The translations under genes and the position numbers were made by a program. Below are positions 46,315 through 55,371 of a DNA stretch of 64,000 bases, piece by piece. The notes beneath the pieces are model-generated. The model saw only the letters and a list, made by a program, of their open reading frames with translations, was not told where the DNA came from and searched no databases. Numbering within the stretch: position 1 is the first letter of the stretch; every line of letters begins with the position of its first letter. This DNA comes from Heterohyrax brucei. Taxonomy: Eukaryota; Chordata; Mammalia; Hyracoidea; Procaviidae. Location of the stretch: the NCBI GenBank assembly GCA_028571685.1, contig CM053156.1, positions 82,959,049-83,023,048 on the forward strand, written 5' to 3'.

Positions 46315-48229
46315 GCCTGACTAGTCGGATCAATCGGCTGGGAACCCAAATAGGAGCTTGGGAGTCCTGCGGGAAAATACAAACAGCTCCTCGGGTGATA
46401 GTGACAACTGGTGCTGGACCCTTCCATTTGCCAGAAAGGGTATCTTTCCATATAGCTGTTCGTGGAGGGGTTTCCGCCGCACCACTATGGCGCTCTGCAG
46501 CGGAGCGTCCCTCCTTATCCAAAGTTAAAAAATTTAGTGTAAACAGGGCCAGGGCCAGCCTGTTCTGAGGAGTGTGTCCCTGCCCAATTCCCCTTTTTTG
46601 TTTTAATAGACAGGCTTTGAGGGTTGAGTGAGCTCTTTCAACTATTCCCTGGCCCTGGGGATTGTACGGGATGCCATGGGTGCAATGCACACGCATGGCT
46701 TGCAGGAAATTTTGGAACGGTAGGCCGGTGTAAGCAGGTGCGTTGTCTGTTTTAAGACTGAGTGGGGCACCCCAAGCTGCCCAAGCTGTAAGACAGTGGG
46801 AGATAACATGCCGGGCTGCCTCGCCTGTGTGGGCTGAAGCAAAAATGATACCAGAATAGGAGTCTACAGAGACATGAACATATTTTAATCTGCCAAATTC
46901 TGGAATATGAGTGACATCCATCTGCCAAAGATGGCAGGGACGAAGGCCTCGGGGGTTCACACCCACCGAAGGGGTTGGCAAGTGAGGTGCACAGGCAGTA
47001 CAGTTGCGCACAACGTCACGAGCTTGTTCTCGAGAGATACCAAAGTGACGTGAAAGGGTTTGTGAGTTGACGTGGAATTGATCATGAAAATTTTGCGCCT
47101 GTTGTAGGGCCGAAAGGATGATAGGCATGCGGGTTAACTGGTCTGCCATTGCATTACCTAGTGTAATTGGCCCAGGGAGGTTTTGGTGTGCTCGGTGCTG
47201 AACAATGAAAAAGGGGGAGTTGCGATTTAGAATAATTTTCTGGATGTCAGTAAACACAGCAGCAGCAGGCAAGTTGGAGCAAATGACCCCTGCTGCTTCC
47301 AGAGCTCTGACTGCATTAACCACATATGCAGAATCTGAAACGATGTTGACGGGGTCGGTATTGTTCTGCAGAGCCAGCTTAACTGCCTGTAACTCTACCA
47401 ACTGCGCTGAACAATTTGGGAACAAGTATGTTTGGGTGGAGTGATTGGGAATGACAATGCTGCCAACACCAGAGTTGGAACCATCGGTGAAGATGGAGAG
47501 AGCATTTGGTATAGGTTTGTCAGAAGTACAGCGCGGGAAGATGATTGGATGGCTAGCACTGAACTGGAGCAGAGGGTCTTTCGGGTAATGATTATCGATT
47601 ACTCCCGAAAATGAACATAAAAGGACGGCCCAATCATCAGAGGTTGTCACAAGGGTCTGTATTTGGGTTCTGTTATAGGGAGTAATTAACTTTTCGGGGT
47701 GACGTCCAAAGAATTCGACAGCTTGGGACAGTCCGAGCGAGGCCATTCTTGCCACAGCGCCCGGGTACCATTCAATACTGCGCTGCGGGGAAATGCGGGG
47801 GTGAACCCATCGAAGGGGGCCACCCTGCCATAACACCCCTGTGGGCTGGCAAGGAGTGGGCAAAACACAGAGTGTGAGGGGGGCGTCAGGGTTCCTGCGC
47901 TTTAAGGCAGCGGTGGAAAGGGCTGCCCCCACTCTTTTTAGGGCCTCCCTCGCTTCTGGAGTTAACTCGCGAGGGGAAGCCAACCCCGAGTCGCCCTTAA
48001 GAATGTCATACAAGGGGCTTAGCTCGGAGTTTGAGAGAGAGAGATATGGGCGGACCCACTGAATGTCCCCTAAAAGTTTTTGAAAATCATTGAGTGTATG
48101 CAAGTGATCCACTCGTAACGTGAGTTTTTGAGGGGCGACAGTTGTAGGTGAAACACTAGCTCCCAAAAACTCCACCACCTCTGTCTTTTGCACTTTGTCT
48201 GCTGCAATAACAAGGTTAGCTGCCTCCAA
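46241..48229 (-). CDS. pol: ERV-A pol remnant: RT thumb, RNase H, integrase
   Basis: An open frame of 662 codons that follows the deletion junction. It has no RT palm, so no YxDD site. Residues 1-240 match RT thumb and connection ('ANLVIAADKVQ', 'LNDFQKLLGDIQWVRPYL'). RNase H spans about 245-370 with Asp249 in 'FTDGSNSG', Glu279, Asp299 ('SDSAY') and Asp363. Integrase spans about 375-662: zinc-binding His382, His386, Cys410, Cys413; catalytic Asp438 ('QMDVTH'), Asp495 ('KTDNAPAY') and Glu531 ('GIVERAH') with exactly 35 residues between the last two; then the C-terminal domain near 'GKWKGPAPVVT'. The integrase part looks intact. The listed start is not a true start: the frame runs on from the fusion with gag. 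Closest within the window to the ERV-C pol. Confidence 0.93.
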   Translation of the reverse strand: MEAANLVIAADKVQKTEVVEFLGASVSPTTVAPQKLTLRVDHLHTLNDFQKLLGDIQWVRPYLSLSNSELSPLYDILKGDSGLASPRELTPEAREALKRVGAALSTAALKRRNPDAPLTLCVLPTPCQPTGVLWQGGPLRWVHPRISPQRSIEWYPGAVARMASLGLSQAVEFFGRHPEKLITPYNRTQIQTLVTTSDDWAVLLCSFSGVIDNHYPKDPLLQFSASHPIIFPRCTSDKPIPNALSIFTDGSNSGVGSIVIPNHSTQTYLFPNCSAQLVELQAVKLALQNNTDPVNIVSDSAYVVNAVRALEAAGVICSNLPAAAVFTDIQKIILNRNSPFFIVQHRAHQNLPGPITLGNAMADQLTRMPIILSALQQAQNFHDQFHVNSQTLSRHFGISREQARDVVRNCTACAPHLPTPSVGVNPRGLRPCHLWQMDVTHIPEFGRLKYVHVSVDSYSGIIFASAHTGEAARHVISHCLTAWAAWGAPLSLKTDNAPAYTGLPFQNFLQAMRVHCTHGIPYNPQGQGIVERAHSTLKACLLKQKRGIGQGHTPQNRLALALFTLNFLTLDKEGRSAAERHSGAAETPPRTAIWKDTLSGKWKGPAPVVTITRGAVCIFPQDSQAPIWVPSRLIRLVRHDVSADDSPENPTPVITADTSANQ

Positions 48230-48440
48230 GGCCTCCTTGGGTATCCGCTCTGGTTAGATCTCCACCCAATTTATTCCAGGCGCTCAGCGTTAAATGACCC
48301 GAGACCAGGAACCAGGGGGCCACTTCCTCCACTGCTGAGAGGAAAGTTTTAAGGGTCCCCTGTTTAATCTGAATGCCCCTACATTTTAATAGTTCCTTTA
48401 AAGGCACAAACAGCCTCTGGCTGCTTGGGTGATTCCCCAT
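48216..48440 (-). pseudogene. gag: ERV-A gag matrix fragment
   Basis: The start codon at 48440 opens 'MGNHPSSQRLFVPLKELL', with the N-terminal Gly that is myristoylated in betaretroviral matrix proteins. 'APWFLVSGHLTLSAWNKLGG' near residues 40-60 is typical of the matrix domain. After about 65 codons the frame meets the deletion junction (near 48240) and ends at a TAA at 48216-48218. Capsid, nucleocapsid and protease are absent. Confidence 0.85.
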
Positions 48441-48544
48441 TATCTTCCCGGTAAATACCGCTCCAGTAAATACTGACCCAGGTAAATACCTGCTCACCCG
48501 TCCAGGCGTCCCCGCGGTGAGGGTTGCAGTCCTATCCCCTTCAG

Positions 48545-48562
48545 GTCCCTGTTCGGGCGCCA
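48545..48562 (-). promoter_or_regulatory. ERV-A primer binding site, tRNA-Lys3
   Basis: The minus strand reads TGGCGCCCGAACAGGGAC, three bases inside the 5' LTR. This is the full 18-base complement of the tRNA-Lys3 3' end as known from lentiviruses and mouse mammary tumor virus. Confidence 0.95.
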
Positions 48563-48565
48563 AAA

Positions 48566-48868
48566 TGTCGCTGCCTGCGACCCCCGGAACCCGCCCGGGG
48601 CCCCAAGCAGGAGACACCGAATGCAGGGAGACAAGAGAGGAACAACAACAACTTTATTTTTCTGGGCTTCGGCTTATATACCGAGCCATGTCCAATAGGC
48701 ATTCAGTTTGGCATGGGGTGAGGGCGGCTTTCTCTTCTAACTGGCTGCAATCATCAGGCCATCATGGGCGTCACACAGGGGCTGACGTGGGGAGGCGGGT
48801 TTACTCAGGGCGCGGTCGGGTGTCTCGGCGCCATCTTCAAGGCGCGGCTGCGATGTGGGCTTCCCACA
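48566..48868 (-). repeat. ERV-A 5' LTR
   Basis: 303 bp, the same length as the 3' LTR. TATATAA and AATAAA lie at the equivalent positions. Confidence 0.95.
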
Positions 48869-48874
48869 TGCAAG

Positions 48875-49641
48875 TTTTTCTGGACCTCTGTAAATTACAG
48901 AAAACTGAAAGCAGTGCATACCAGTTATTGCCTGTAGACATGTTGATGAATTTTGCCCCTGTCCCCTAAAAACTAGTGTTGTCACCCATTTACACATTTG
49001 TTTCACTGTTTACTCCATGTGTTGTTGATGCTTCTTCGCCTTCCCCAGTGAACCAGTTCATTGGCTTCCTTATTTGATCAGTGCTTAAAATAAAATCTTC
49101 AGTGGACATTAACGTTGTATCTGAGACTAGTGATTTTTCTTGTTTTTGAGTTTTTTTTAACAGTACGAAAAATTATTCAAAGGACTGTGAGTGTGATAAA
49201 AGATCCAAAAGGCCCCACTGAGACGAAGAGGTACTTGGATACAGGAAATGAAATCCCAGAAGACACACTTAGATAGAGGAAGTGAAATCCCGTTCATAAA
49301 GTCTTATTTAGTTCCAAAATGAATGGAAATGAGATTTAGTTTATGGACACACTCAACTCTAGTGTTTCCCTGAGGAAGTCGTTGAACAGATTAGGGTTAC
49401 TGGGGTTTCTTTCTTCCCTTTTCACTGCAGAGCAGTAAGTCACTGAGTCTGCAGAAAAATTTAATATTCCTAATATAATCTTTCCTGGTTGTGATGGTTA
49501 AGGTTGCATGGCTCATGATTCTCAGTAGTTGAGCAGTTATGTACTAATGTAGATGGCAGTTATGTGATGATATAATTTGGCAGTTGTATAGTGGTGCAGT
49601 CACTCACCATGATGTGAGAGTTTCTCTGGGGTGTTGTCTGC

Positions 49642-49675
<34 letters not shown>

Positions 49676-49861
49676 AGGACTGACAAATATATGGATATTC
49701 TGGCAAAGCTCACTTGCTTACTCTGGGTCCTGCATCTGGCTCATCATTACCTGCCATCTAGTTCTTGTGACTTGAACCAGTGGCCTAACTTCTTGCCTGC
49801 CATCTTGGCACATATTGCCTGCAAGTTGGCATGTATTTTAGGGGCACACGGTTCAGTCCAT
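48875..49861. other. unassigned sequence between ERV-A and ERV-B
   Basis: Host sequence without a gene. A (TG)n run lies at about 49644-49672. 49490-49620 ('gagcagttatgtactaatgt') may be an old repeat that I cannot name. Confidence 0.45.
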
Positions 49862-50310
49862 TGTAAGGTGAGATAGGCTAAACGTATTGGTGGCGGTTAG
49901 AGAGAAACAGAGTGAGAGTCAGCAGTAGAACAGGATTTATTGGTGCACTCCTGGGCAAACTCTGCAAGCTCCAAAGTAGGAGTCAGAGAAGTCACGCTTT
50001 CCAGCTGGGGAAGAGGGTTTATTTAGAGGCAGACGGTTCACCTAGTGCGGACCTGAGTAGGGACATGGGGAAAAAGGCAGGAGCCAATAGGATTTGGGCG
50101 AGGTAAGTCACTTGATTAGCATATGAGAAAAACAACTGGGGATTCTGGACTTTCCAGAAAGGGAAGGGTTTGCCATGCTCTGATGATTTCCGGGAACTGA
50201 GGCGGGGACTGTCCAGAAACGGAGGGGCTTACCCTGCTCTGATGATTTCCAGGAACTGAGACACCTGTGTCCTGGTTGTGATATCTAGGTACAGCCCAGC
50301 CCACATGACA
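49862..50310 (-). repeat. ERV-B 3' LTR
   Basis: About 449 bp, minus strand TGTCATGTGG...CCTTACA. Limits are inferred because the partner LTR lies outside the window. Support comes from a purine-rich tract just before the start (complement of 50311-50327), AATAAA (complement 49936-49941), an A/T-rich TATA-like box (about 50018-50026) and a 59-bp U3 tandem repeat (50147-50264). Confidence 0.65.
50147..50264. promoter_or_regulatory. 59-bp tandem repeat in ERV-B U3, enhancer-like
   Basis: Two copies (50147-50205 and 50206-50264) sharing 'tgctctgatgatttcc' and 'ggaactgag'. Copy 1 includes 'ggactttcc', which looks like an NF-kB site. Copy 2 has 'ggactgtcc'. Repeated U3 enhancers are common in gammaretroviruses. 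Function is inferred. Confidence 0.6.
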
Positions 50311-50429
50311 TTCCAGCCTTTTTGGTGATAAGGGATAAAGAAGTCTGTCTTTGGCTACTTCCTGCTGTGTGGGGGCGGAGTGGGGTTACAGGCCAGAGTC
50401 GGCGAGGGGTGGGCTGGTGCGCAGATGAG

Positions 50430-52052
50430 TGAGTATAGGGATGTAGCAGTAGTTGATTTATGGTGATTCTAGACGTCTCTTTTATACAGTATTTTAGGAA
50501 CCTGAAAAAGCAAGGGGCAAAAAGAAAAAAGAAGCTTATTAGTATTAGAGGGCCAATAAACAGGGCAAGCCACGCCATCAGTGGTGACTGGAATCAATCA
50601 AATGGGGATGTCTTGGCCTGGTGTTTTTTCTTCAGCTCTTCACTTAGGCGAGTTAAGATACCAAAGTTCCGCTCTACTCGGCCAGTTTCATTGATGTAGT
50701 AACAGCATTCTTCTTTCAGGAAGAGACAGGTTCCACCTTTTTCAGCTGTAAGTAAGTCCAAGGCTCTTCGATTCTGTAAAGTGACTTGGGCCAGATAGGT
50801 TAATTGTCGCTGTAGAGAAGCTAGGGAGTCAGTGCTGGTTTCAAGGGCTATTTGTAGACTATTTTGGAAGTCTTGAGCTGAGATTATGCTGTGTCCGAGG
50901 GCCCCACCAGCAAGTCTGGTGGCTGAGACTGCAGACGCAAAGGTGAGGCCTACCATGATGGATAGAAAAATGGCCCTTTTCTTCTGTGGTGTAGGCATTA
51001 GCCAGGCTAGTTCAGATTCTGTGTCTAGGGTTAGTTGGGCACTGTGGTGACTGAGAAGCAAGGTCTTGGTGTGGTGGAATTTAAACACTTGTGTAGGGTT
51101 CCGTTACATCAAAAGTAGGTACCCAGTGTTGGGCCAGCTTGGTTTTGTATGGTGATATTTTGGGTGCAGGAGTGGAGTGTTGTGGTAATGGTGGTGTTGT
51201 TAATGAGGCAAATTTGGGGAGGCTGTGTCTGATTATTTGTTTCGGGCTCCCAAAGGGGAACCTGCAGTGTAGGTGTGGTGCAAGAGTGGGCGTTTGAGGA
51301 GGTATGGGCTAGCTGGGTGTAGTTAACTGGGACTGCTGCAAGTAGGGGCCGCTGGAGTGAACCACGTAGAAAGCAGTTAGTGATATTGGGTAGCATCTGA
51401 GAATGATTAAAAAATGAGAAAGTGTTCGATGACCTGTGTCCAGGAGGACAGCTGTGTTGTACGTGGTTTAAGATTTGATCTTCTAAGACTTGCTTTTTTT
51501 TGGGCAATACATTTGAATACCTGTGATAGAGTTGGAGTTGCATGCATGAGTTCTCGAGATACATATATGGTTCCTTGTGGTTGGCAGTACCACGCTGAAT
51601 CGTAGAGTTTGCCCTAGACTCCTGTGGCCCACCTCTGGTTCCACGGCTTGGAAATGTGGATGTAGTCCTGGTCGTCTGTGCTGTTTTGGTAGACTGTTCC
51701 AGTCCATGGACCATGTATTTTGCAGCTGGAGTATGCGCAAACCCCCACCCCCCACCCCATGTATGTTTCAAGCCACCACCTACACTGTCATTCGGTTTGA
51801 TCATAGACGAAGCAAGCTACTGGACCGAATCCCTTGATTGACTTTGGGTGCATTTTGATTGTGATGGGTGATTGCCAACTTAGTTTTCAGAGCCTATAAG
51901 GTGAGTGTTAGAGACTTGGCCTGTTGAGTATGTTTCACGGACTCTGAATATCCAGATCCAGAGGTTTCAACTCTTATCAGGGTCAGGAGGGTTAGTGATC
52001 TGGCTAAAACAAAGAGAGGTGGGGCCCGCAGGTTGGCAAGTATGTGAGTCAT
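50430..52052 (-). pseudogene. env: ERV-B env, broken
   Basis: Class I envelope. The ATG at 52050-52052 opens a hydrophobic, signal-like head that meets a TAG at 51894-51896. SU continues in another frame at 51109-51804, rich in Asn-X-Ser/Thr sites. TM (50594-51088) shows a 'QKKR' cleavage-like site, a fusion-peptide region, the 'LQNRRALDLLTAEKGGTC' segment (immunosuppressive-domain position) and CX6CC ('CLFLKEECC'), which bonds SU to TM. A TGA at 50594-50596 cuts TM just before its membrane span ('LALFIGPLILISFFFLFAP'), which follows in the same frame. At least three lesions make it nonfunctional. Confidence 0.85.
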
Positions 52053-52203
52053 GATTATCTGGGGCCCTTTTTACCCGTGAGAGGTGGTGCCACGACGGAT
52101 CTCCCAGGAGTTTTACGGCGGTAGGAGTGGTTAGGATGACAGTATGTGGGCCTGTCCACCACGGTTGTAGGTGTTAGGGGTGCAAAGTTTTTAGAAATAA
52201 TGC
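51967..52203 (-). pseudogene. pol: ERV-B integrase C-terminal fragment
   Basis: Minus frame with 'PHTVILTTPTAVKLLGD' and 'SWHHLSRVKRAP', the SH3-like C-terminal domain of gammaretroviral integrase. It ends at a TGA (51967-51969) and overlaps the env start by 86 bp, the usual gammaretroviral overlap. It is cut at 52203 by the ERV-C LTR. The rest of the gene resumes at 61715. Confidence 0.85.
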
Positions 52204-53250
52204 TGCCGGGGGCCAGCCTCAACAGGGTCTGGGATCACGAAGGGGTGGGTGGTGTTGGCCAAGGAAAGAGACTCAGACAACCAGGAATCTGGAGGTCAGC
52301 AGCCCGTTAAGGCCCGTCTTCCTTTATTTTTATACAATCAGTGAGGTGACATGATTTCATCCTGCTCTTTGACCACATAAGCTGTTGGCTAGTAAGGAAC
52401 TGATACCTTGTGGTCTCTTTTCATGTTAATCATTAGGGCCTTCTAGGTAATGACATAGGACAAATATATTGTGGTTATAATCAACAGTGAAAACAAAGCT
52501 ATGCCTTGAGCTCAGTCAGCTCTGTCTATGCCTCTAGGTTAATGGTGCAGGAAGAGGGGTAGACTCATCTAAAGGTTATTATCTGCTGTCTCTATTTGTT
52601 CCTTCTTTGTTCTTATTTTATCTCTTCCTGTGGGGACAGTAAGCGCCTACCGTCCCCCAACCCTATGGCTCTCTTAAGCTGTTCTAAGAAGGGTATTTCT
52701 TTAGTATTTGCCCATTTGCCATACCAATTATAATAAATTTGGGAGCCTATCCATCTTCCTGGTGCAGGGATTGGGTGTCTATATCTAAGGGCTGTGTGGG
52801 GGGTCGTCCCTGGGGAGCTTCCCAGGGCCTTCCTGCAATCTTGTATTTCACATGTGGAGGGGGATATGTGGTTGGGTGAAGCCAGCGGGGTGGGGCCGGG
52901 CTGACCTCCCGGGCTGGCCGTGCTGTGTCAGGATTCATTCCTCCGAGCTCTTTTCTGTAGGAACTGCCATTCAGGTTTCCTCAGCGTTATTTCATAAGCC
53001 GAGGGGGTTGTAAAGCCCCTCTTAGAAGGCATCTCCCTTAATCCTTGTGCTGGGAGATAAGAGGGTACTTTTGAGGAAGGTTTTTCAGTGTCCCTAAAGA
53101 CACAACCTGGTCTGGTTACAAGAATTAGGATGCAAAATATTATCAGGGAGAGTAGAGCCCAAAATATGCCAAGGGTGAAAGGCCTCCGCTCATCATCACA
53201 TAGGCGTGTAGCTTTGCTACAAGGACTTCTGTGGATTACAGGCCTTGGCA
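52204..53250 (-). repeat. ERV-C 3' LTR
   Basis: 1047 bp, minus strand TGCCAAGGCC...CCCCGGCA. U3 is long, about 920 bp, and carries a reading frame. A TATAAAA-AATAAA composite lies at the complement of about 52322-52336, leaving a short R/U5. It lacks an insertion of about 34 bp that the 5' LTR has near 61055-61090. Confidence 0.93.
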
Positions 53251-53251
53251 T
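52613..53251 (-). CDS. ERV-C LTR reading frame with one internal stop, superantigen-like position
   Basis: The ATG is built from the last internal base (53251) plus the LTR's TG. The first 107 codons (to TGA at 52928-52930) encode a basic head of about 25 residues, one hydrophobic span ('LGIFWALLSLIIFCILILV', about residues 27-45) and a polar tail. In the same frame, after the TGA, another 104 codons are open to a TAA at 52613-52615. Among known betaretroviruses, mouse mammary tumor virus has its superantigen gene (sag, a type II membrane protein of about 320 residues) at exactly this place. Identity with sag is not shown: the frame is shorter, and I cannot compare sequences here. The 5' LTR copy shares the TGA and also has a 7-bp length difference downstream. 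Confidence 0.5.
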
Positions 53252-53272
53252 CTGCTCCCTTTTTATTTTTTA
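53251..53272 (-). promoter_or_regulatory. ERV-C polypurine tract
   Basis: The minus strand reads AAAAAATAAAAAGGGAGCAG followed by A and the LTR start. This is the expected plus-strand primer site. Confidence 0.75.
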
Positions 53273-55333
53273 ACTCAGCTTTTGTAATTCCACTTGTGTG
53301 GTCTTTATGGTCTGTCCAAGTTATCGGAGGATGACTGGAAGGCAAATTAACAGTATTAAAGTTATCCCAGCACAGATGCCTAGATTTACCAAAAGAGAGC
53401 TCCAAGATTCTGTGGATAAGGCCTTCTTAAACATATTTATAAAATTAGATGCAATTTCTTTGGCTGATGTTGTTTCTGAGGTAGAGTGACTGATAGCTTG
53501 TATTTGGGCATGTAACTGTGTTATATTAAATGCAACAGGTAAGTCATTCCAGGCTCCTTGTAGGTGAGCCTGTACCTGTGGCCATGTAAGATCTGTTTTG
53601 TTGTAAGGTAATGCAGTCACAGAGACCCAGTTTTATTTTGTATGACAGGAAATAGACAGGCGTACCTTCAGATTGTGCAGTTGGTTGCCAATGTACATAA
53701 GTTTCTTCTAGTGCGTTAACCTTATTTTCAAATTTTCTATCTATAATTTCTTGTGTGGCCAATGCTAGCGAGACATTTCTAGCCAGATTATTAGCGTAGT
53801 GAGCTGTATGGACCTCCTTTGTAAGGGCTATAGAGGAGGCAGTCACTGAGGCTATAATTTCAATTAAAGCAGTTATCCCTAATATCAAAGCTGTAATAAA
53901 GCGTCAAGGATGACTAAGATAATCAGTTACCGTCTTTAAAGCATGCAAGCCTGAATCTTCATACCATTCTCCTGTGAGATTCACAGGCAGCAGAGCATAA
54001 GGGGGTTATCTCACTATAATAAAGGTAAGGGGTGACATAGAAGAATTCAAGCAATTACTCAGTATGCAATTCTTGCAAGTTAACCAATACAGTGCGTTTT
54101 TCAGACATAATGGAGAGAGAACCATTGGGGCCCGTGGATATTACAGTGTAAGAAGAGGGAACACAGGCATGGATGCCAAGCATCTCAGAAGTCCTATTGA
54201 GGGGGCATAGGAGGACAGTGGGACCAGTAGCTGCAAACAACCTATATAGGCCCGTCTGAAGAACATTGGTATTTTCTGATTTATATGTAGGGACTACCCA
54301 TCTGGACGGATACCAGCGGTATATCAGTCCTGTATTTGGGAGGGCGGAGGTGGTCCAGTCAAACAGCTTGGAGCCATTAGCCTGTAGGTAAGTTAAGTAA
54401 TCATACGAGGGACTGGAGACAGACCAGTCAAGAATATTTGTGGAACTATTGGCCTGTTTGTATTTAACTCCAAATTCAGGAAAGGTACAGGAAAACCAGG
54501 TGGGAAATCCACCTCTATTCTCTACTGGTTTCCAGTGGTATTCCTGTCCCAGGGCATTCTTGCAAGTTTAAGATGACTTGGAGGGAGAGATTGTGAGAAA
54601 ACACTGGACTTTAGAAAGGTTTCCCAGCATTCTTAAATATATGGACCATAGGAGACTAGGGACAGTCTTTTTAGTAGATTCACAATTAGGGGAATCAGCT
54701 AGGAATTCATCATAGTACAAGGAGATACACCCCATTATGGCTATATTGGGGTGAGTACTAGCACAAATGGGGGAGCATGGCTGCGTCCTGAATAGTTGAA
54801 AGAGGAGGCATATCTGGCCATTATATAGCTGTCTTTTTCTCCCCCCAAAAGTGCTGTATGATTAGTAAAGAGCAGGATGTCAGTGAAGTCCCATGGGACC
54901 CGGTGTAATAGGGAGGGTCAGGAATGAAGGTCCAATAAGGAATCGCAGCTACAGGAATAAGAAATACCTCCACAGTGAGAACAGCGGCCACTGCAATAAA
55001 AAGATGTTCTGGTGACGGAGGAGCGCCCTGTGACTGCAACAGCTGTTTTGCTTTGTCAGCAAGCCATTTGATTTGTCCCCATGTCAGCGGACGCGTTTCT
55101 TGAGTACAACGAGCTTGTTGGCGATCATACTGTGATGAGATGGCTAGATGAGAGAAATCTCGGGAGAGAGGAGTTATAGTATCTGAAGAGGGCTCATAAG
55201 GGAGAGGAGGAGATGGAGGAGCTGGTGGGCACCAATCACATGAAGTTTCGGTGGTGGCCTCCTCATTGCTGTGGGGATTCCCCAGGGGGAGTGGCATCAG
55301 GCTGTGTCTGTGGTATGACAGTAGGTTGGCCAT
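53273..55333 (-). pseudogene. env: ERV-C env, heavily broken
   Basis: The head frame (54821-55333, 170 codons) has a long leader of about 110 residues before a hydrophobic span ('LFIAVAAVLTVEVFLIPVA'), then 'YWTFIPDPPYYTG', the mature SU start typical of HML/MMTV-like envelopes. SU between 54240 and 54820 is riddled with stops. 54055-54240 is the SU end. TM is in two frames: 53544-53888 with a fusion-peptide region ('LGITALIEIIASVTASSIAL') and 53321-53620 with the rest of the ectodomain and a membrane span ('GICAGITLILLICLPVILR'). It starts about 40 bp after the integrase frame ends. In relatives the leader also serves as an RNA-export protein (Rec/Rem). That is not shown here. Confidence 0.85.
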
Positions 55334-55371
55334 GTGGTCGAATTAATCTATCAAGAATCCAGATACGGGAG

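Larger units (their letters stand above)
44077..48874 (-). mobile_element. ERV-A: young class II provirus with 6-bp TSD
   Basis: A provirus at 44083-48868 flanked by the perfect duplication 'tgcaag' (44077-44082 and 48869-48874). Its LTRs are 303 bp each, with about two mismatches by eye, so insertion is recent. The minus-strand order is LTR, primer site, gag start, pol from the RT thumb to integrase, env, polypurine tract, LTR. A perfect 18-base tRNA-Lys3 site, the 6-bp duplication and the integrase and env sequences point to a betaretrovirus-like lineage. It is defective: most of gag, all of the protease and the RT palm are deleted, and env has two frame changes. Confidence 0.95.

Noticed and set aside
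48517-48969. 150-codon plus frame over the ERV-A 5' LTR
   Set aside because: Antisense to the LTR, and the same frame recurs at 44076-44405 in the other LTR only because the LTRs are identical. No domain.
52747-52938. Frame of 63 codons in the ERV-C LTR as the continuation of the 107-codon frame
   Set aside because: It is in a different reading frame. The frame that truly continues after the TGA is the original one, which stays open to 52613.
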